Made by a program: the position numbers and the translations under genes. Positions 26,439 through 36,300 of a DNA stretch of 64,000 nt are shown here, in pieces. The notes beneath the pieces are model-generated. The model did no database searches. It saw only the letters and a program-made list of their open reading frames with translations, and was not told the origin of the DNA. Every line of letters begins with the position of its first letter. Position 1 is the first letter of the stretch. Source of the DNA: Myxococcales bacterium (GTDB lineage: Bacteria; Myxococcota_A; Polyangia; Palsa-1104; JAEUJZ01); NCBI GenBank assembly GCA_016794365.1, contig JAEUKB010000098.1, positions 1 through 64,000 of the forward strand, in the 5' to 3' direction.

Positions 26439-27743
26439 GTGGGTTCGTTCAAAGACAGAGCAGCTATGCGGGTCTTGATTGCCGACGACGATCCTCTCAA
26501 TCGCGACTTCCTAAAACAGCTTCTGCTTTCCCATGGTTACACCGTGCTGGTTACGGAAGATGGTCTTTCAGCACTCCAGATCCTCAAGCAGAGAGCGGCT
26601 CCGCAGATTGCGCTGCTCGACTGGGAAATGCCACGGATGAACGGACTGGAGCTGTGTCGCGCGATTCGTCAAGAGATCCACGATCGTTACGTTCACGTCC
26701 TGCTGATCAGTGGCGTTCATCCTGATGAACATCGCATCGCTGCGCTCGAGGCTGGTGCCGATGACTTCCTTCCCAAACCGTATCATCCTGATGTCTTGAT
26801 GGCGCGTCTGCGTGTCGCGTCACGGCTCGTGGATGGACAGCTCAGTACATCGGATCGACTGCTGGCTGCACTGCGCGAAGCCGAAGCAAGTCCCGGTGGA
26901 GATGTCGCTGTACGAGAAGGAGACACCGTTGGCTACATCACCTTCTGTCAGGGTCGGGTATCGTGGGCGTATGTCAGCCAAGACACCTCTTCGTTTTTTG
27001 TGCAGCTTGGCAAAGAGCTCAACATGAACGAAGGCTCTGTCGATTCCGTTTTGCAGTCCTGTCGTGACAAAGGAACCGACTTTTACTACGAGCTGGTCGA
27101 GCGCGGACACGCATCAGAGACAGAGCTACGCAGCGCGATCGAGTCGTGGCTGCGACGGAAGCTCGAACAGATCTGTCGCTTGGCCAAGGCTGATGTCCTG
27201 TTCCTTCCTGCGGATCGTACCGAAGAGCCGGTGTACACGTTTCCGCTGGAAGCCGTGCTGCCCAAGCAGCTTCTCTCTGAGCTGGGATCGACCTCACAGA
27301 CTCGTCCGTCCATCAGTACGCAGCCGTCGCAGACATCGCCTCCGAACAGCGAACGAACGGAATGGGAGCGCGTCTTTGTTCCAGTATCCGCGCAAGAGAC
27401 GCAGCGCTTTGCGTCGATTCATCACAGCATGCAGCAGATTCCGGGCTGCTTAGGAACCGCGCTGCTCGACATGGGTCGCAATCGCAGCTTTGGCATTCAC
27501 GGACTCCTTCCGCAAGTCGGAGTCCTGCTCAAAGAGCTGTGGCTTCTGCGTTCCCTACATCGTCCCGGAATGCCGCTCGATCTCTCTGTAAACCAAGGTG
27601 GGCTGTATCACCTGTTGGTTGCACCGCCGTTTGATACCTCGCTGGTGCTGGTGCTGGTCGTCGATGGCAGCAAAGGACTGTTCGGAACCGCGCGCATTCG
27701 GCTGACCCAGATCGCAAGCGATCTACAGCTTATCGAAGAGTAA
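26439..27743 (+). CDS. Response regulator with REC and PATAN/DUF4388 domains
   Basis: A 434-residue signalling protein. The receiver domain (about 10-130) has the acidic pocket LIADDDP, the phospho-acceptor Asp61 in LLDWEMPRMNG and the lysine in LPKPYHP. The middle (about 150-280) looks like DUF4388/PATAN, with VGYITFCQGRVSWAYVSQ and QICRLAKADVLFLPADR. The last part (about 305-434) is an alpha/beta domain like Roadblock/LC7. GTG 26439 is favoured by AAGGGG upstream; ATG 26466 is an alternative that starts right at the REC domain. Output is probably protein-protein interaction, since no DNA-binding domain is present. Clustering with kinases and a Roadblock gene suggests one pathway. Confidence 0.8.
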   Translation: MGSFKDRAAMRVLIADDDPLNRDFLKQLLLSHGYTVLVTEDGLSALQILKQRAAPQIALLDWEMPRMNGLELCRAIRQEIHDRYVHVLLISGVHPDEHRIAALEAGADDFLPKPYHPDVLMARLRVASRLVDGQLSTSDRLLAALREAEASPGGDVAVREGDTVGYITFCQGRVSWAYVSQDTSSFFVQLGKELNMNEGSVDSVLQSCRDKGTDFYYELVERGHASETELRSAIESWLRRKLEQICRLAKADVLFLPADRTEEPVYTFPLEAVLPKQLLSELGSTSQTRPSISTQPSQTSPPNSERTEWERVFVPVSAQETQRFASIHHSMQQIPGCLGTALLDMGRNRSFGIHGLLPQVGVLLKELWLLRSLHRPGMPLDLSVNQGGLYHLLVAPPFDTSLVLVLVVDGSKGLFGTARIRLTQIASDLQLIEE

Positions 27744-27753
27744 GGCGATCGCC
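27744..27753. repeat. 10-bp perfect palindrome directly after a stop codon
   Basis: GGCGATCGCC starts at the base after the TAA of the response-regulator gene. It contains the octamer GCGATCGC known as HIP1 in cyanobacteria. With no loop it is more likely a protein-recognition or methylation site than a terminator. Confidence 0.4.
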
Positions 27754-28001
27754 TGATCTCTCCTCAAAACTCCAAATGATCTGGAGCAGTTCGGAACCAG
27801 CGACACAGTGCGTCAGCGTGCGTGCTCTCACGCAGTGTCCTATGAAGCCTTGTGTGTAGGGAACCTATCGCGCCAGTCGTCGCATCGTATTCTCAATGAT
27901 TCCGCAGGCTTCTCACTTTGTGCGAAGCGAATCGTCGTCGCGGGATATCCTAATTTAGGACTTCCCAGATTTCTGTCACAGCGTCAGATGAAGGCCCTGT
28001 C

Positions 28002-30182
28002 ATGAGAGAGTCTCTCGACATCGATCCGATTCTCCGCGAGTTTCTCGAACAGAGACGCGGGCTGACTGGTGACGAAATCCAACGGCTACTGGTCGAATGG
28101 AACAACCAGGGCTCACTGTTGGAGTTTTTGTCCAGCAAATCGCTGATCGATCGCACGACGGCGCGAATGCTGACCACGGCGGCCAAAGGGCTGCTCGTAT
28201 CCACGCAAGATGAGCTACGCACAGTCCTTAGTGTACGTCTTCGGCGCCGCCCAAGTCCAGTGACAGCCGATGTGGCCGTAAGCGAAGGAAACGAACCAGC
28301 TGCGCCAGCACAGACGCCAACAGCGACAGCAACACCGACTCCCGTTCCCGAGCCAGCGGTGGTTGCCCAAGCCAGTGAGTCGCCGCCCGATCCAACGCCG
28401 CCAACGCAGCCGCACCGGACGGTGTTCGACGACGTATCCACCCACGTCGCATCCACCCACGTCGCATCCACCAAGGAAGAAGAGCCCCGAGCCGTCCAAG
28501 ACAGTACGTCGCCTGGCATCGCTTCGCGTCCAGTCCCAAGCGCGGACCAGGCTCCGAACGCCGAGCCGCGTCAGATCAAAAAGGGAAACGGTCGCCGGGG
28601 ATTCCTTGGTGCATCCGATGAAGAGATGCGACACATCTTGGGCGCACGCAGTGGCGACGGAGGCCGAGCCGCGAAGTCCGATCAGCCAAGCGCAGCCGGA
28701 ACCAGTGCAGTTGGAACCAGTGCAGCTGGAACCAGCGCAACACCCATGGATACGTCGCTGGTGCCACAGAGCGCACCGCCAGCGACCGTCAGCGCGCCAT
28801 CCGCAGAAGCCCCAGCTGCGTCCGGACCGAGCAGTCCGCCCGTCAGTACACCAGTGACTGCGCGACCCGTACCCGCAAGTCGGAGCAAGCCGGAGTTAGA
28901 AACAAAGCCCACGAAGAAACATCCGACGATGTCGGACCCGCAGATCTCTGCCGTTCACTCTGCGCCCGATCTGCTCCCGCTCAGGCCAACGGGCGCGGGC
29001 AGCGAGCCCAAAGTCGGAATGTATCTGGATCGCTACTATCTAGAAGAGTCGATCGGAGAAGGTGCGACTGCGACGATCTTTCGTTCCTTTCATAAGCTTT
29101 TGCGGATTCCTGTTGCCATCAAGATCTACAAGCGCGAAGCGATGGCCGACGATCCGATTGGCGTGCAGCGATTCCTCAGTGAAGCCCAGATCTTGATTCG
29201 GCTGGAACATCCCAACATTGTGCGCGTGCTCGACATTGCGGTGCGAGACGGAGCGCCCTACATCGTGTTCGAGTACGTTGGTGAGCTGAGCCTGCAAGGC
29301 ATGATCAACAACATGGGTTTGTTGCCGCCGCTGCGGATCGCCCAGATCGGCGCACAAGTCGCTGGCGCACTGGAAGCCGCCAGCAGCAGCGGACTGCTCC
29401 ACCGTGATGTCAAACCGGATAACATCCTGATTCGCAAAGATGGACTGGCGAAGCTGGCGGACTTTGGGATTGCCACGCACAGAGCCAGCGACGGAAGAAC
29501 GGCTGATGAATTGGCGCGCGCAGGACTGATCAGTGGGACGCCGCAGTACATCTCTCCTGAACAGATTACGACCCCTGATCAGATCGATTTTCGCGCCGAC
29601 ATCTACAGCTTGGGTGCGACGCTGTATCACGCGGGCTGTGGTCATCCTCCGTTTGAGCGTGAATCGATCGATGAGCTTCTGCATGCGCAGCTAGAAGACT
29701 TCCCGATTCCGCTTCAGTCGCTCGATCCGAACTTCGATCCAGAGCTGTCTGAGATCATCGCGAAGATGCTCAACAAGGAGCCTGTCGATCGATTTGCGAC
29801 GTTGGCAGAGCTGCGCAGACGACTTGAATCGGTCGCAAATCGCATCCAAGGCGAAGTCAGCGAGAGACGACGCAATGCAATGTCCTCCGGTGCGATGCCA
29901 ACCTTTGTGATGGACTCTGCACAGAACAGCAGTCCCAGAGCAGTCTCAGAGGAGCGATCAGGAAGTGCCCTTCGCGAGCGCAGTGGCAGTGCTCCCTTAC
30001 GCAGCGGAAATGCAAGTGCAAGTGCAAGTGCAAGCGCAAGCGCAAGCGTTCCCAAAGGGAGTCCTTCGGATGGGCAGCTGATGTTGAGAGAGCCATCACG
30101 CAGTCTTCGCGCGGTCGTCATGATAATCGCAGCACTGGTCGTCTGCCTGGTGCTGTATGTCCTGGTTCGGACTGCGCACTAG
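28002..30182 (+). CDS. Tail-anchored Ser/Thr protein kinase with long disordered linker
   Basis: A 726-residue kinase. The first 85 residues are a small helical domain (DIDPILREFLEQRRGLTGDEIQRLL) without a known name. Residues about 90-335 are a low-complexity Pro/Ala/Thr linker that includes short tandem repeats (STHVASTHVAST and VGTSAAGTSA). The kinase domain (about 346-610) has the loop GEGATAT, VAIK, HRDVKPDN with Asp469, DFG and SPEQ. It ends with a Ser-Ala stretch encoded by a 6-bp tandem repeat (30010-30050) and a membrane helix VVMIIAALVVCLVLYVLV seven residues before the C terminus. That puts the whole kinase in the cytoplasm, anchored by its tail. The hybrid histidine kinase gene follows after 12 bases. 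Confidence 0.88.
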   Translation: MRESLDIDPILREFLEQRRGLTGDEIQRLLVEWNNQGSLLEFLSSKSLIDRTTARMLTTAAKGLLVSTQDELRTVLSVRLRRRPSPVTADVAVSEGNEPAAPAQTPTATATPTPVPEPAVVAQASESPPDPTPPTQPHRTVFDDVSTHVASTHVASTKEEEPRAVQDSTSPGIASRPVPSADQAPNAEPRQIKKGNGRRGFLGASDEEMRHILGARSGDGGRAAKSDQPSAAGTSAVGTSAAGTSATPMDTSLVPQSAPPATVSAPSAEAPAASGPSSPPVSTPVTARPVPASRSKPELETKPTKKHPTMSDPQISAVHSAPDLLPLRPTGAGSEPKVGMYLDRYYLEESIGEGATATIFRSFHKLLRIPVAIKIYKREAMADDPIGVQRFLSEAQILIRLEHPNIVRVLDIAVRDGAPYIVFEYVGELSLQGMINNMGLLPPLRIAQIGAQVAGALEAASSSGLLHRDVKPDNILIRKDGLAKLADFGIATHRASDGRTADELARAGLISGTPQYISPEQITTPDQIDFRADIYSLGATLYHAGCGHPPFERESIDELLHAQLEDFPIPLQSLDPNFDPELSEIIAKMLNKEPVDRFATLAELRRRLESVANRIQGEVSERRRNAMSSGAMPTFVMDSAQNSSPRAVSEERSGSALRERSGSAPLRSGNASASASASASASVPKGSPSDGQLMLREPSRSLRAVVMIIAALVVCLVLYVLVRTAH

Positions 30183-30194
30183 CTGCGCATCCAG

Positions 30195-33098
30195 ATGTCA
30201 GAAGGGAATGGACAACCACAGGTTCACATCATCGGAATGGGAATGGAAGGTCCACCGAAAAAGCGACTGGAAGTTCTATCAGGAAACAAGTCTTCTCTCG
30301 AAGAAGAGCTTGATTCCTATCCTTGTCTGCTGCGCTGTATTTTCGATCAAGCGGGCGTAGGGGTTGCGGAAGTCAACCTTCACAACCACCGCATTGTCCG
30401 TGTCAACGAAGCATTCGGACGACTGATTGGCAGATCCAGTCAAGACCTCCGCCAGCGATCGTTTTTGGATCTGGGTGCGCAGCTTGATGGGCCGGACTCT
30501 GTCTTCCAACACGAGGTGCAGTTCTTCGAGGAACTACTCAGCGGTCGAAAGATAAGTGTCACTTGGTATGCCTCTTATTTGCTGCCGCCCGAGGGTGGAT
30601 ACAGTACGCCCAGTCGCAGCTTCAAACTGACGGCAACGCCACTACCTGAAGCACCATCAGGAGAGCGCTCTTGCATTGTGGTGCTGGATGACATCAGCGA
30701 ACAGAAGCAAGCCGTGCTGGCGCTGCGCGACATTCATCAACAGCTCGAACAGCGCGTTGCAGAGCGCACCGCAGAGCTCTTCGCAGCCAATGAGTCCATG
30801 CGCTTTCAGATTGCAGAGCGCAAGCGGATCGAAGAAGCGCTGCGACAGAGTGTGGCGCTGTATCGAACCATTGCGGCATCCATTCCCGACGCTGCGGTGC
30901 TGGTCATTGGCAAAGATCTACGCTTCCGTGTGGTGGAAGGACTGCTGCTCGGAGCGCTCGGAATCTCGCGCACGATGCTGGAAGGGACATTCATCGGACG
31001 CACAGAGCACGGACCGTTTGGCCAGCTCCTATTGGAGATCTTTGTCCGCACACTCGAAGGCGTAACCAGCAGCAATGAAAAGTCGCTTCACGACAAGACG
31101 CTCTATCTGCTGTCTACTCCGCTACGCAACAACGACTGCATCATCGTGGGCGCGGTGGTTCTGATCATCGACATCAGCGATAGAAAGCGCGCAGAGCAAG
31201 AGCGTCTACGGATGGAGCGCAGGTATCTACAGATCGTCCAAACAGCGAACGAAGGAATCTGGCTGATCGATCAAGATGCACGGATCACGTTTGCCAACGA
31301 TCAGATGGCAGAGTTGCTGCGTACCAAGCGAGAGAACATGATCGGCGCAGACGTGTACCAGTTTGTCTTTCCGGAGGATCTGCCAAGCTTCCGTACTCAG
31401 CTGTATGCGCAGAATCACGGCATTGATGGACGCTATGAGTCGCGACTGCGGAGAATGGATGGAACAGAGTGCTGGATTCAGTGCTCTGCCAAAGCGATGC
31501 ACGATGAAACGGGTGCGTTTATCGGCTCCTTTGGAATGTTCACAGATGTTACTCAGCGACGGAAAACAGAGTCTCTTCTGCGTGCATCAGAGCAGCGATT
31601 CCGTGCGATCATTGAAGCGTCTACTGAAGGGATCTTGGTGTTTTCCAACAGCACCAGCATGATCCGCTATGCCAATCCCAGAGCGTGCGAGATGCTGCGC
31701 TACTCAACCGATGAGCTGATCTGTTTTTCGTTCTTGGATCTGTTTCCTGAACGGACGAATCAGGCCCTGCGCAGCCGTACCGCAAGTCCCAGCACAGAGC
31801 CGACTCCCAACACGGGAGAGCTGCGGCGCAAAGACGGTGGAACGATCCAAGTTGGGATCAAGAGCGTGACGCTGGATCTGGAAGGAGAGCAGTGTCTGGT
31901 CCTGTTCATCACGGATCTTACCGCGCGCTCTCTGCTCGAACAGGAACGGCTGAAGGCACAGAAGCTCGACGCGATCGGAACGCTGGCCGGAGGCATCGCG
32001 CATGACTTTAACAACCTACTGCAAGCGATCTTTGCAAACATCTCGATGGCGCGTCAGTGCTACGACAGCAAAGAGGAATCGCTGCGCAGGCTGGAATCGG
32101 TCGAGCACTCCCTTCATCTGGCCATCAAGCTCACCGGACAGCTCCTTGCGTTTTCCAAAGGAGCATCGCTTCAGAAGAGACGGATTCCGCTTGGACCCCT
32201 GATTGAGGAAGCAACCAGCTTCATCTTGAGCGGAGCGAAAGCAAGCTGCAGCATCGACATTGATCCGCTGCTTTGGCATACCGAAGTCGATGAAGGACAG
32301 CTTCATCAGGTCATTTACAACATTGTCCTGAACGCCGATCAGTCGATGCCGACAGGCGGAAACATCGAGGTGCGGGCGCGCAATGTCGTAGCACCTGCGG
32401 AAGGACTGCCTGCTATGTTGCTGGCGGGACGCTGGGTTTCCGTGACGGTGAAAGACACTGGGATTGGTATCGCAGAAGAGCACATGGGGCGCATCTTCGA
32501 TCCGTACTTTTCCACCAAAGCGACGGGAAATGGTCTGGGTCTGGCAACAACTTATGCAGTGGTGCGCAAGCACGGAGGCTTCATCGACGTACGATCCAAG
32601 CTGGGTCTAGGTACCGAAGTAACAGTCTATCTGCCTGCCTGCGATCGAGACGGAGAAACGCCTCGACGAGGTACGGTCGCAGCACCGGGACGAAGCCTTC
32701 ATGTCCTGCTGCTGGATGACGATGAAAGTGTCCGACAGACCAGCCAGGCGCTCCTACAGTTCTTGGGTCACTCCGTGATAGCGGTATCAGATGGCGAAGC
32801 TGCATTAGAAGCCTATCAGCAATTCGCAACCAGTGATAATCCTTTCAACTTGCTGCTTCTTGATTTAACCATAAAAGGTGGCATGGGCGGAATGGAAACA
32901 CTCAACAAACTGAGAATTTCACATCCCAATCTGAGAGCCATCCTGACAAGCGGATATTCAGATGAGTCTTTGTCCAAAAGCGATCTCCCAAGCCAAGCAC
33001 GGGTGTTTTTGCCCAAGCCCTACACACTGGAACAGCTCCGTGCTGCGATCGAGAATGCCATCGCTGATTCCGCAGAATTGATGGCTAACGGTGCATAA
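30195..33098 (+). CDS. Soluble hybrid histidine kinase with four PAS domains and a receiver
   Basis: A 967-residue sensor without membrane helices. Four PAS-like modules run from about residue 40 to 575, each ending in a linker such as DISEQKQ, DISDRKRAEQE, DVTQRRKTE and DLTARSLLEQE. A coiled coil (HQQLEQRVAERTAELFAANES) lies after the first. The kinase core follows: phospho-acceptor His603 in GTLAGGIAHDFNNLLQ (NtrB class), N box NIVLNADQSM, G1 box VKDTGIGI and G2 box TGNGLGLATTYA. A C-terminal receiver has LLLDDDE and acceptor Asp890. It senses a cytoplasmic signal and passes phosphate internally. It probably shares a transcript with the tail-anchored Ser/Thr kinase. Confidence 0.92.
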   Translation: MSEGNGQPQVHIIGMGMEGPPKKRLEVLSGNKSSLEEELDSYPCLLRCIFDQAGVGVAEVNLHNHRIVRVNEAFGRLIGRSSQDLRQRSFLDLGAQLDGPDSVFQHEVQFFEELLSGRKISVTWYASYLLPPEGGYSTPSRSFKLTATPLPEAPSGERSCIVVLDDISEQKQAVLALRDIHQQLEQRVAERTAELFAANESMRFQIAERKRIEEALRQSVALYRTIAASIPDAAVLVIGKDLRFRVVEGLLLGALGISRTMLEGTFIGRTEHGPFGQLLLEIFVRTLEGVTSSNEKSLHDKTLYLLSTPLRNNDCIIVGAVVLIIDISDRKRAEQERLRMERRYLQIVQTANEGIWLIDQDARITFANDQMAELLRTKRENMIGADVYQFVFPEDLPSFRTQLYAQNHGIDGRYESRLRRMDGTECWIQCSAKAMHDETGAFIGSFGMFTDVTQRRKTESLLRASEQRFRAIIEASTEGILVFSNSTSMIRYANPRACEMLRYSTDELICFSFLDLFPERTNQALRSRTASPSTEPTPNTGELRRKDGGTIQVGIKSVTLDLEGEQCLVLFITDLTARSLLEQERLKAQKLDAIGTLAGGIAHDFNNLLQAIFANISMARQCYDSKEESLRRLESVEHSLHLAIKLTGQLLAFSKGASLQKRRIPLGPLIEEATSFILSGAKASCSIDIDPLLWHTEVDEGQLHQVIYNIVLNADQSMPTGGNIEVRARNVVAPAEGLPAMLLAGRWVSVTVKDTGIGIAEEHMGRIFDPYFSTKATGNGLGLATTYAVVRKHGGFIDVRSKLGLGTEVTVYLPACDRDGETPRRGTVAAPGRSLHVLLLDDDESVRQTSQALLQFLGHSVIAVSDGEAALEAYQQFATSDNPFNLLLLDLTIKGGMGGMETLNKLRISHPNLRAILTSGYSDESLSKSDLPSQARVFLPKPYTLEQLRAAIENAIADSAELMANGA

Positions 33099-33394
33099 CT
33101 ACGCAAGTTTGCAGCGGAGTACGAACGAACACAGAAGCCCACGTCCGCGTAGGCTCAGACAAAAAATAGGCTCAACGAGGTAGCAATTTCGCAGCAATTT
33201 CACGATGATAGAAACAGATTTATTTTAATCTATCTTTTTGACATTTTGCTTTTAGATAATGGTACCTATTAGATTCTGCGTTGAAATGTCGGCGAGAGAC
33301 GCAGGACCAATGGAATGGGGAGAGCGTGGGGAGAGCTGGAGTTATCCAGTAGCACAACGATGGCTCCCCCATTTTCGCAAAGTGATGTGAGAGC
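33099..33394. other. AT-rich spacer before the ABC-phosphatase gene
   Basis: About 295 bases with an AT-rich centre (33185-33275). TTGACA occurs at 33238-33243 but no -10 box at good spacing follows. No gene is seen; it likely holds the promoter of the ABC-phosphatase gene. Confidence 0.4.
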
Positions 33395-36300
33395 ATGCAG
33401 GACAACCACGATCCCAAGTCACAGTCTCCCGATCTGCCCGGTGGATCAACAGAGACAACAGAGAGCAAGGAGCGCCAATCTCCGCCAGGACGCTCCAGTC
33501 GCTCTTCTGCCGGGACCGATCGCGGGTCCGAACCGTCTGATGCGCCGCTCAGCGCTCTGCCCGTTCCGCTCTGCGGAATGCTCGATCTGCTGGCACAGAT
33601 TGCAACCACTGCTGGAGACATGCAGCTGGAAGTGCTGTCGCGCAAAGGACTCCGCATTGCGTCGCTGCCGGTGTCTCAGCGTCAGCTCCTATTTGGTCTT
33701 TCGATCGATGGACTGTTCTTTGTCGATCGAATCTTGGATCAGAGTGCGCCAACGATTGCAGCGCCGCTGCGACGATTCCAGCAGCAGCAGATTCTTCAGC
33801 CAGGACGAGAGGAATTCCCTCGGCCAGAGCTTCTGGAACAGGAACGCGTGGCGCTCCTGAATCTTACCGCGCGCGGTCTACGCAGCCTGGCCGGTCGCCT
33901 TGGTGCCAGTCCGGTTCGTGTCAAACAGAGACCGCCAGGAACGACGCTGGGAGCATCGGCAAACCTGCACTTTTCACCGATTGAGCTGCTGCTGAATCGA
34001 CCAGATGGACTGTCGATTCACGATGATGTGACCTCGCAGCTCTTTCATCATCCACCGCAAGGAACCAGTGATAGCTGGCTCTTTTTGATTGGGAGCCCAG
34101 GACAGATCTGGCCGGTAGCAACGATCAACATCGGGCTCAAGACCATCGATGATGCGTCCAGCGCTTGTCAAAGTGCGTACAACCTCCTGCGGTTTATGCA
34201 GCGTCACGGCGTCACCCTAACCGAAGGAAAGACACATGCAGTCTGTCTAAGCGGTGATGGACATCTGCTGCTGTTGATCGCCAACATCAATCAAGCGGTG
34301 CTGCTCACACTTCCCGCAGCGCAGCTCGGACGCGTCCTTCAGATCGCACAACAGAGCTGCATTCAGCTTGTGACTGCATCCGCACAGAGCATCGCGCCAG
34401 CGCAGAGCAGCGCGCTCTCGCAGAGTCCGATCGCACTCCTTAATGTGGCGCCAGTTCCGACGGTAGCTGCGGCATCAACAAGCACAGTCCAGAGCGATGC
34501 TGCAACGCATCCAGAGCCGCTGATCACAGCAGATACCGCTCGTCCCTCAAGCAGTCTGCCCGCAAGCAAGGTGGTGTCTGTTGCAGCTCCGCAGAGCGCT
34601 ACAGAGATCGATGCAGTCAGTCTCGCACCGGCTGCTCCACTGAAAACTACGGCACCGCAGCAAGCGACTTCAGCACCAGATCCCGCTGCTGATTCCGCTG
34701 CTGATTCCGCTGCTGATTCCGACGCGGAAGCCCAAGAGCCGCTCTCGACTGGAACCGTTCTGTGCATTCGTCGTCTGCTGGTCAAAGCAGGAAACAAGAC
34801 GCTCATCAAAGACTTGGATCTGGACATTCCGGGTCGCGGTGTGTTTGCCCTGATGGGTCCAGGGGGAGCCGGAAAGTCCACAGTACTGGGAGTCCTAAGC
34901 GGTGGCATTCCGGGCTTATACCAATCGGGAGAGCTGACCTATCGCGGCCAAGCACTCGACGGAAATCATCATCCGATGGTCCTTCCGCAGCGACTTCCGG
35001 TTCAGCGCGGACTGCTGATCGACTACATCTTGGGAAAGAGCGGTCCGCACTCTCCCAAGGATCGACTGCTCGCAGCAGAGCGGCTCCGTGACAGTGGACT
35101 AGAGCGTCTGCGCGCACTCCTCGATCGATCGATGGAGTCGCTTCAACTTTCCATCAGTCAGGCTTGGCGCATTGAGATTCTGCGTGCGCTGTCTCAGCAT
35201 CCTGCTCTGCTCTGTGTAGATGAGCCAACAGCGACGATGGAGCCAGAAGATGCAGAGCCGATTCTGGAACTACTGCGCCAGGTAGGAATGCAGCGAGCGG
35301 TTCTGTTTGTGACGCACAACCAAGTACACGCGCAGAGCACTGCATCACGCATTGCACTGATGGCTGCGGCGCGACTTCAAGCCGTGCTTCCCACCGTAGA
35401 GTTTTTTGCAGACACGGCGCCTTCAGTGGTTCGCGACTATGTACGAACGGGAGGCTGTCATGTTCCGTCTCCCGACGCTCCGATCGAACACATCGATCCA
35501 GACTACCTGGCCCCACCGCAGGCCCAGCCCACTTTAGAGATGGAGCCTGAGGTTCCGCAAGAACCTCCGCCAGTTCAGATCTTGTGGGCACATCCGCAGC
35601 CCGTACTAACCATGCGCAGCTTCGGTCTGAGCATGGGTGAGCGCTGTCGTTTGTCTTGTGTGAACCTAGACATCGCAGAGCCAGGCAAGTACGTGCTGAT
35701 CTGTCCCGATGGAACGATCCGAAGGCTCCTTCATGCGTATCTCTCGACGGGTCTACAAGGCAAAGTGACGACGGAAGGAGAGGTCAAGCTCAAGGGCAAA
35801 GATCTGTCCGAAGACAATCATCCTGTATCGATTGATCTAAGCGTCAAGCTGCTGATGAGCTCCGTTCGGGAGTATCTGCTGTCCGGACTAAGCGATCGTC
35901 TTTCACTGGGAACCATCGATGAAAAGCTGGAGCGACTGCACAAGCTGCTTGAAACGCAGCAAGCGGACGATCTGATTCCACTTCTGAGCAACCAGGTCTT
36001 GGATCTAAGCAGCGAACAGCGACGCAGACTTGCGATTGTACGAGCTGTCTCCATGCGACCTGCGGTGCTGTGTTTGGATGAGCCATTCCAAGGTCTAGAC
36101 CCGGAAGGAATCGCCAAGCTGCGTGAAACGATTCATCGGGAATCGCTGCGGCGCGCGGTGCTGATCCTGCTAAGCGTGCCAGTGGAGGAATGGAAGGACA
36201 ACGCGCAGCACGGCTACATTCACGGTGAGTATCTGTTTGCAGCGCAACCGGAAGAAAAGCCAGCATCGACATCCGGTTCTTTGCAAATTCCCACAGATGC

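Noticed and set aside
27744..27753. Terminator after the response regulator
   Set aside because: GGCGATCGCC has no loop or T-tract; kept only as a palindrome.
33238..33260. Sigma-70 promoter with TTGACA
   Set aside because: The only -10-like GATAAT lies 11 bases away, too close; not reported as a promoter.
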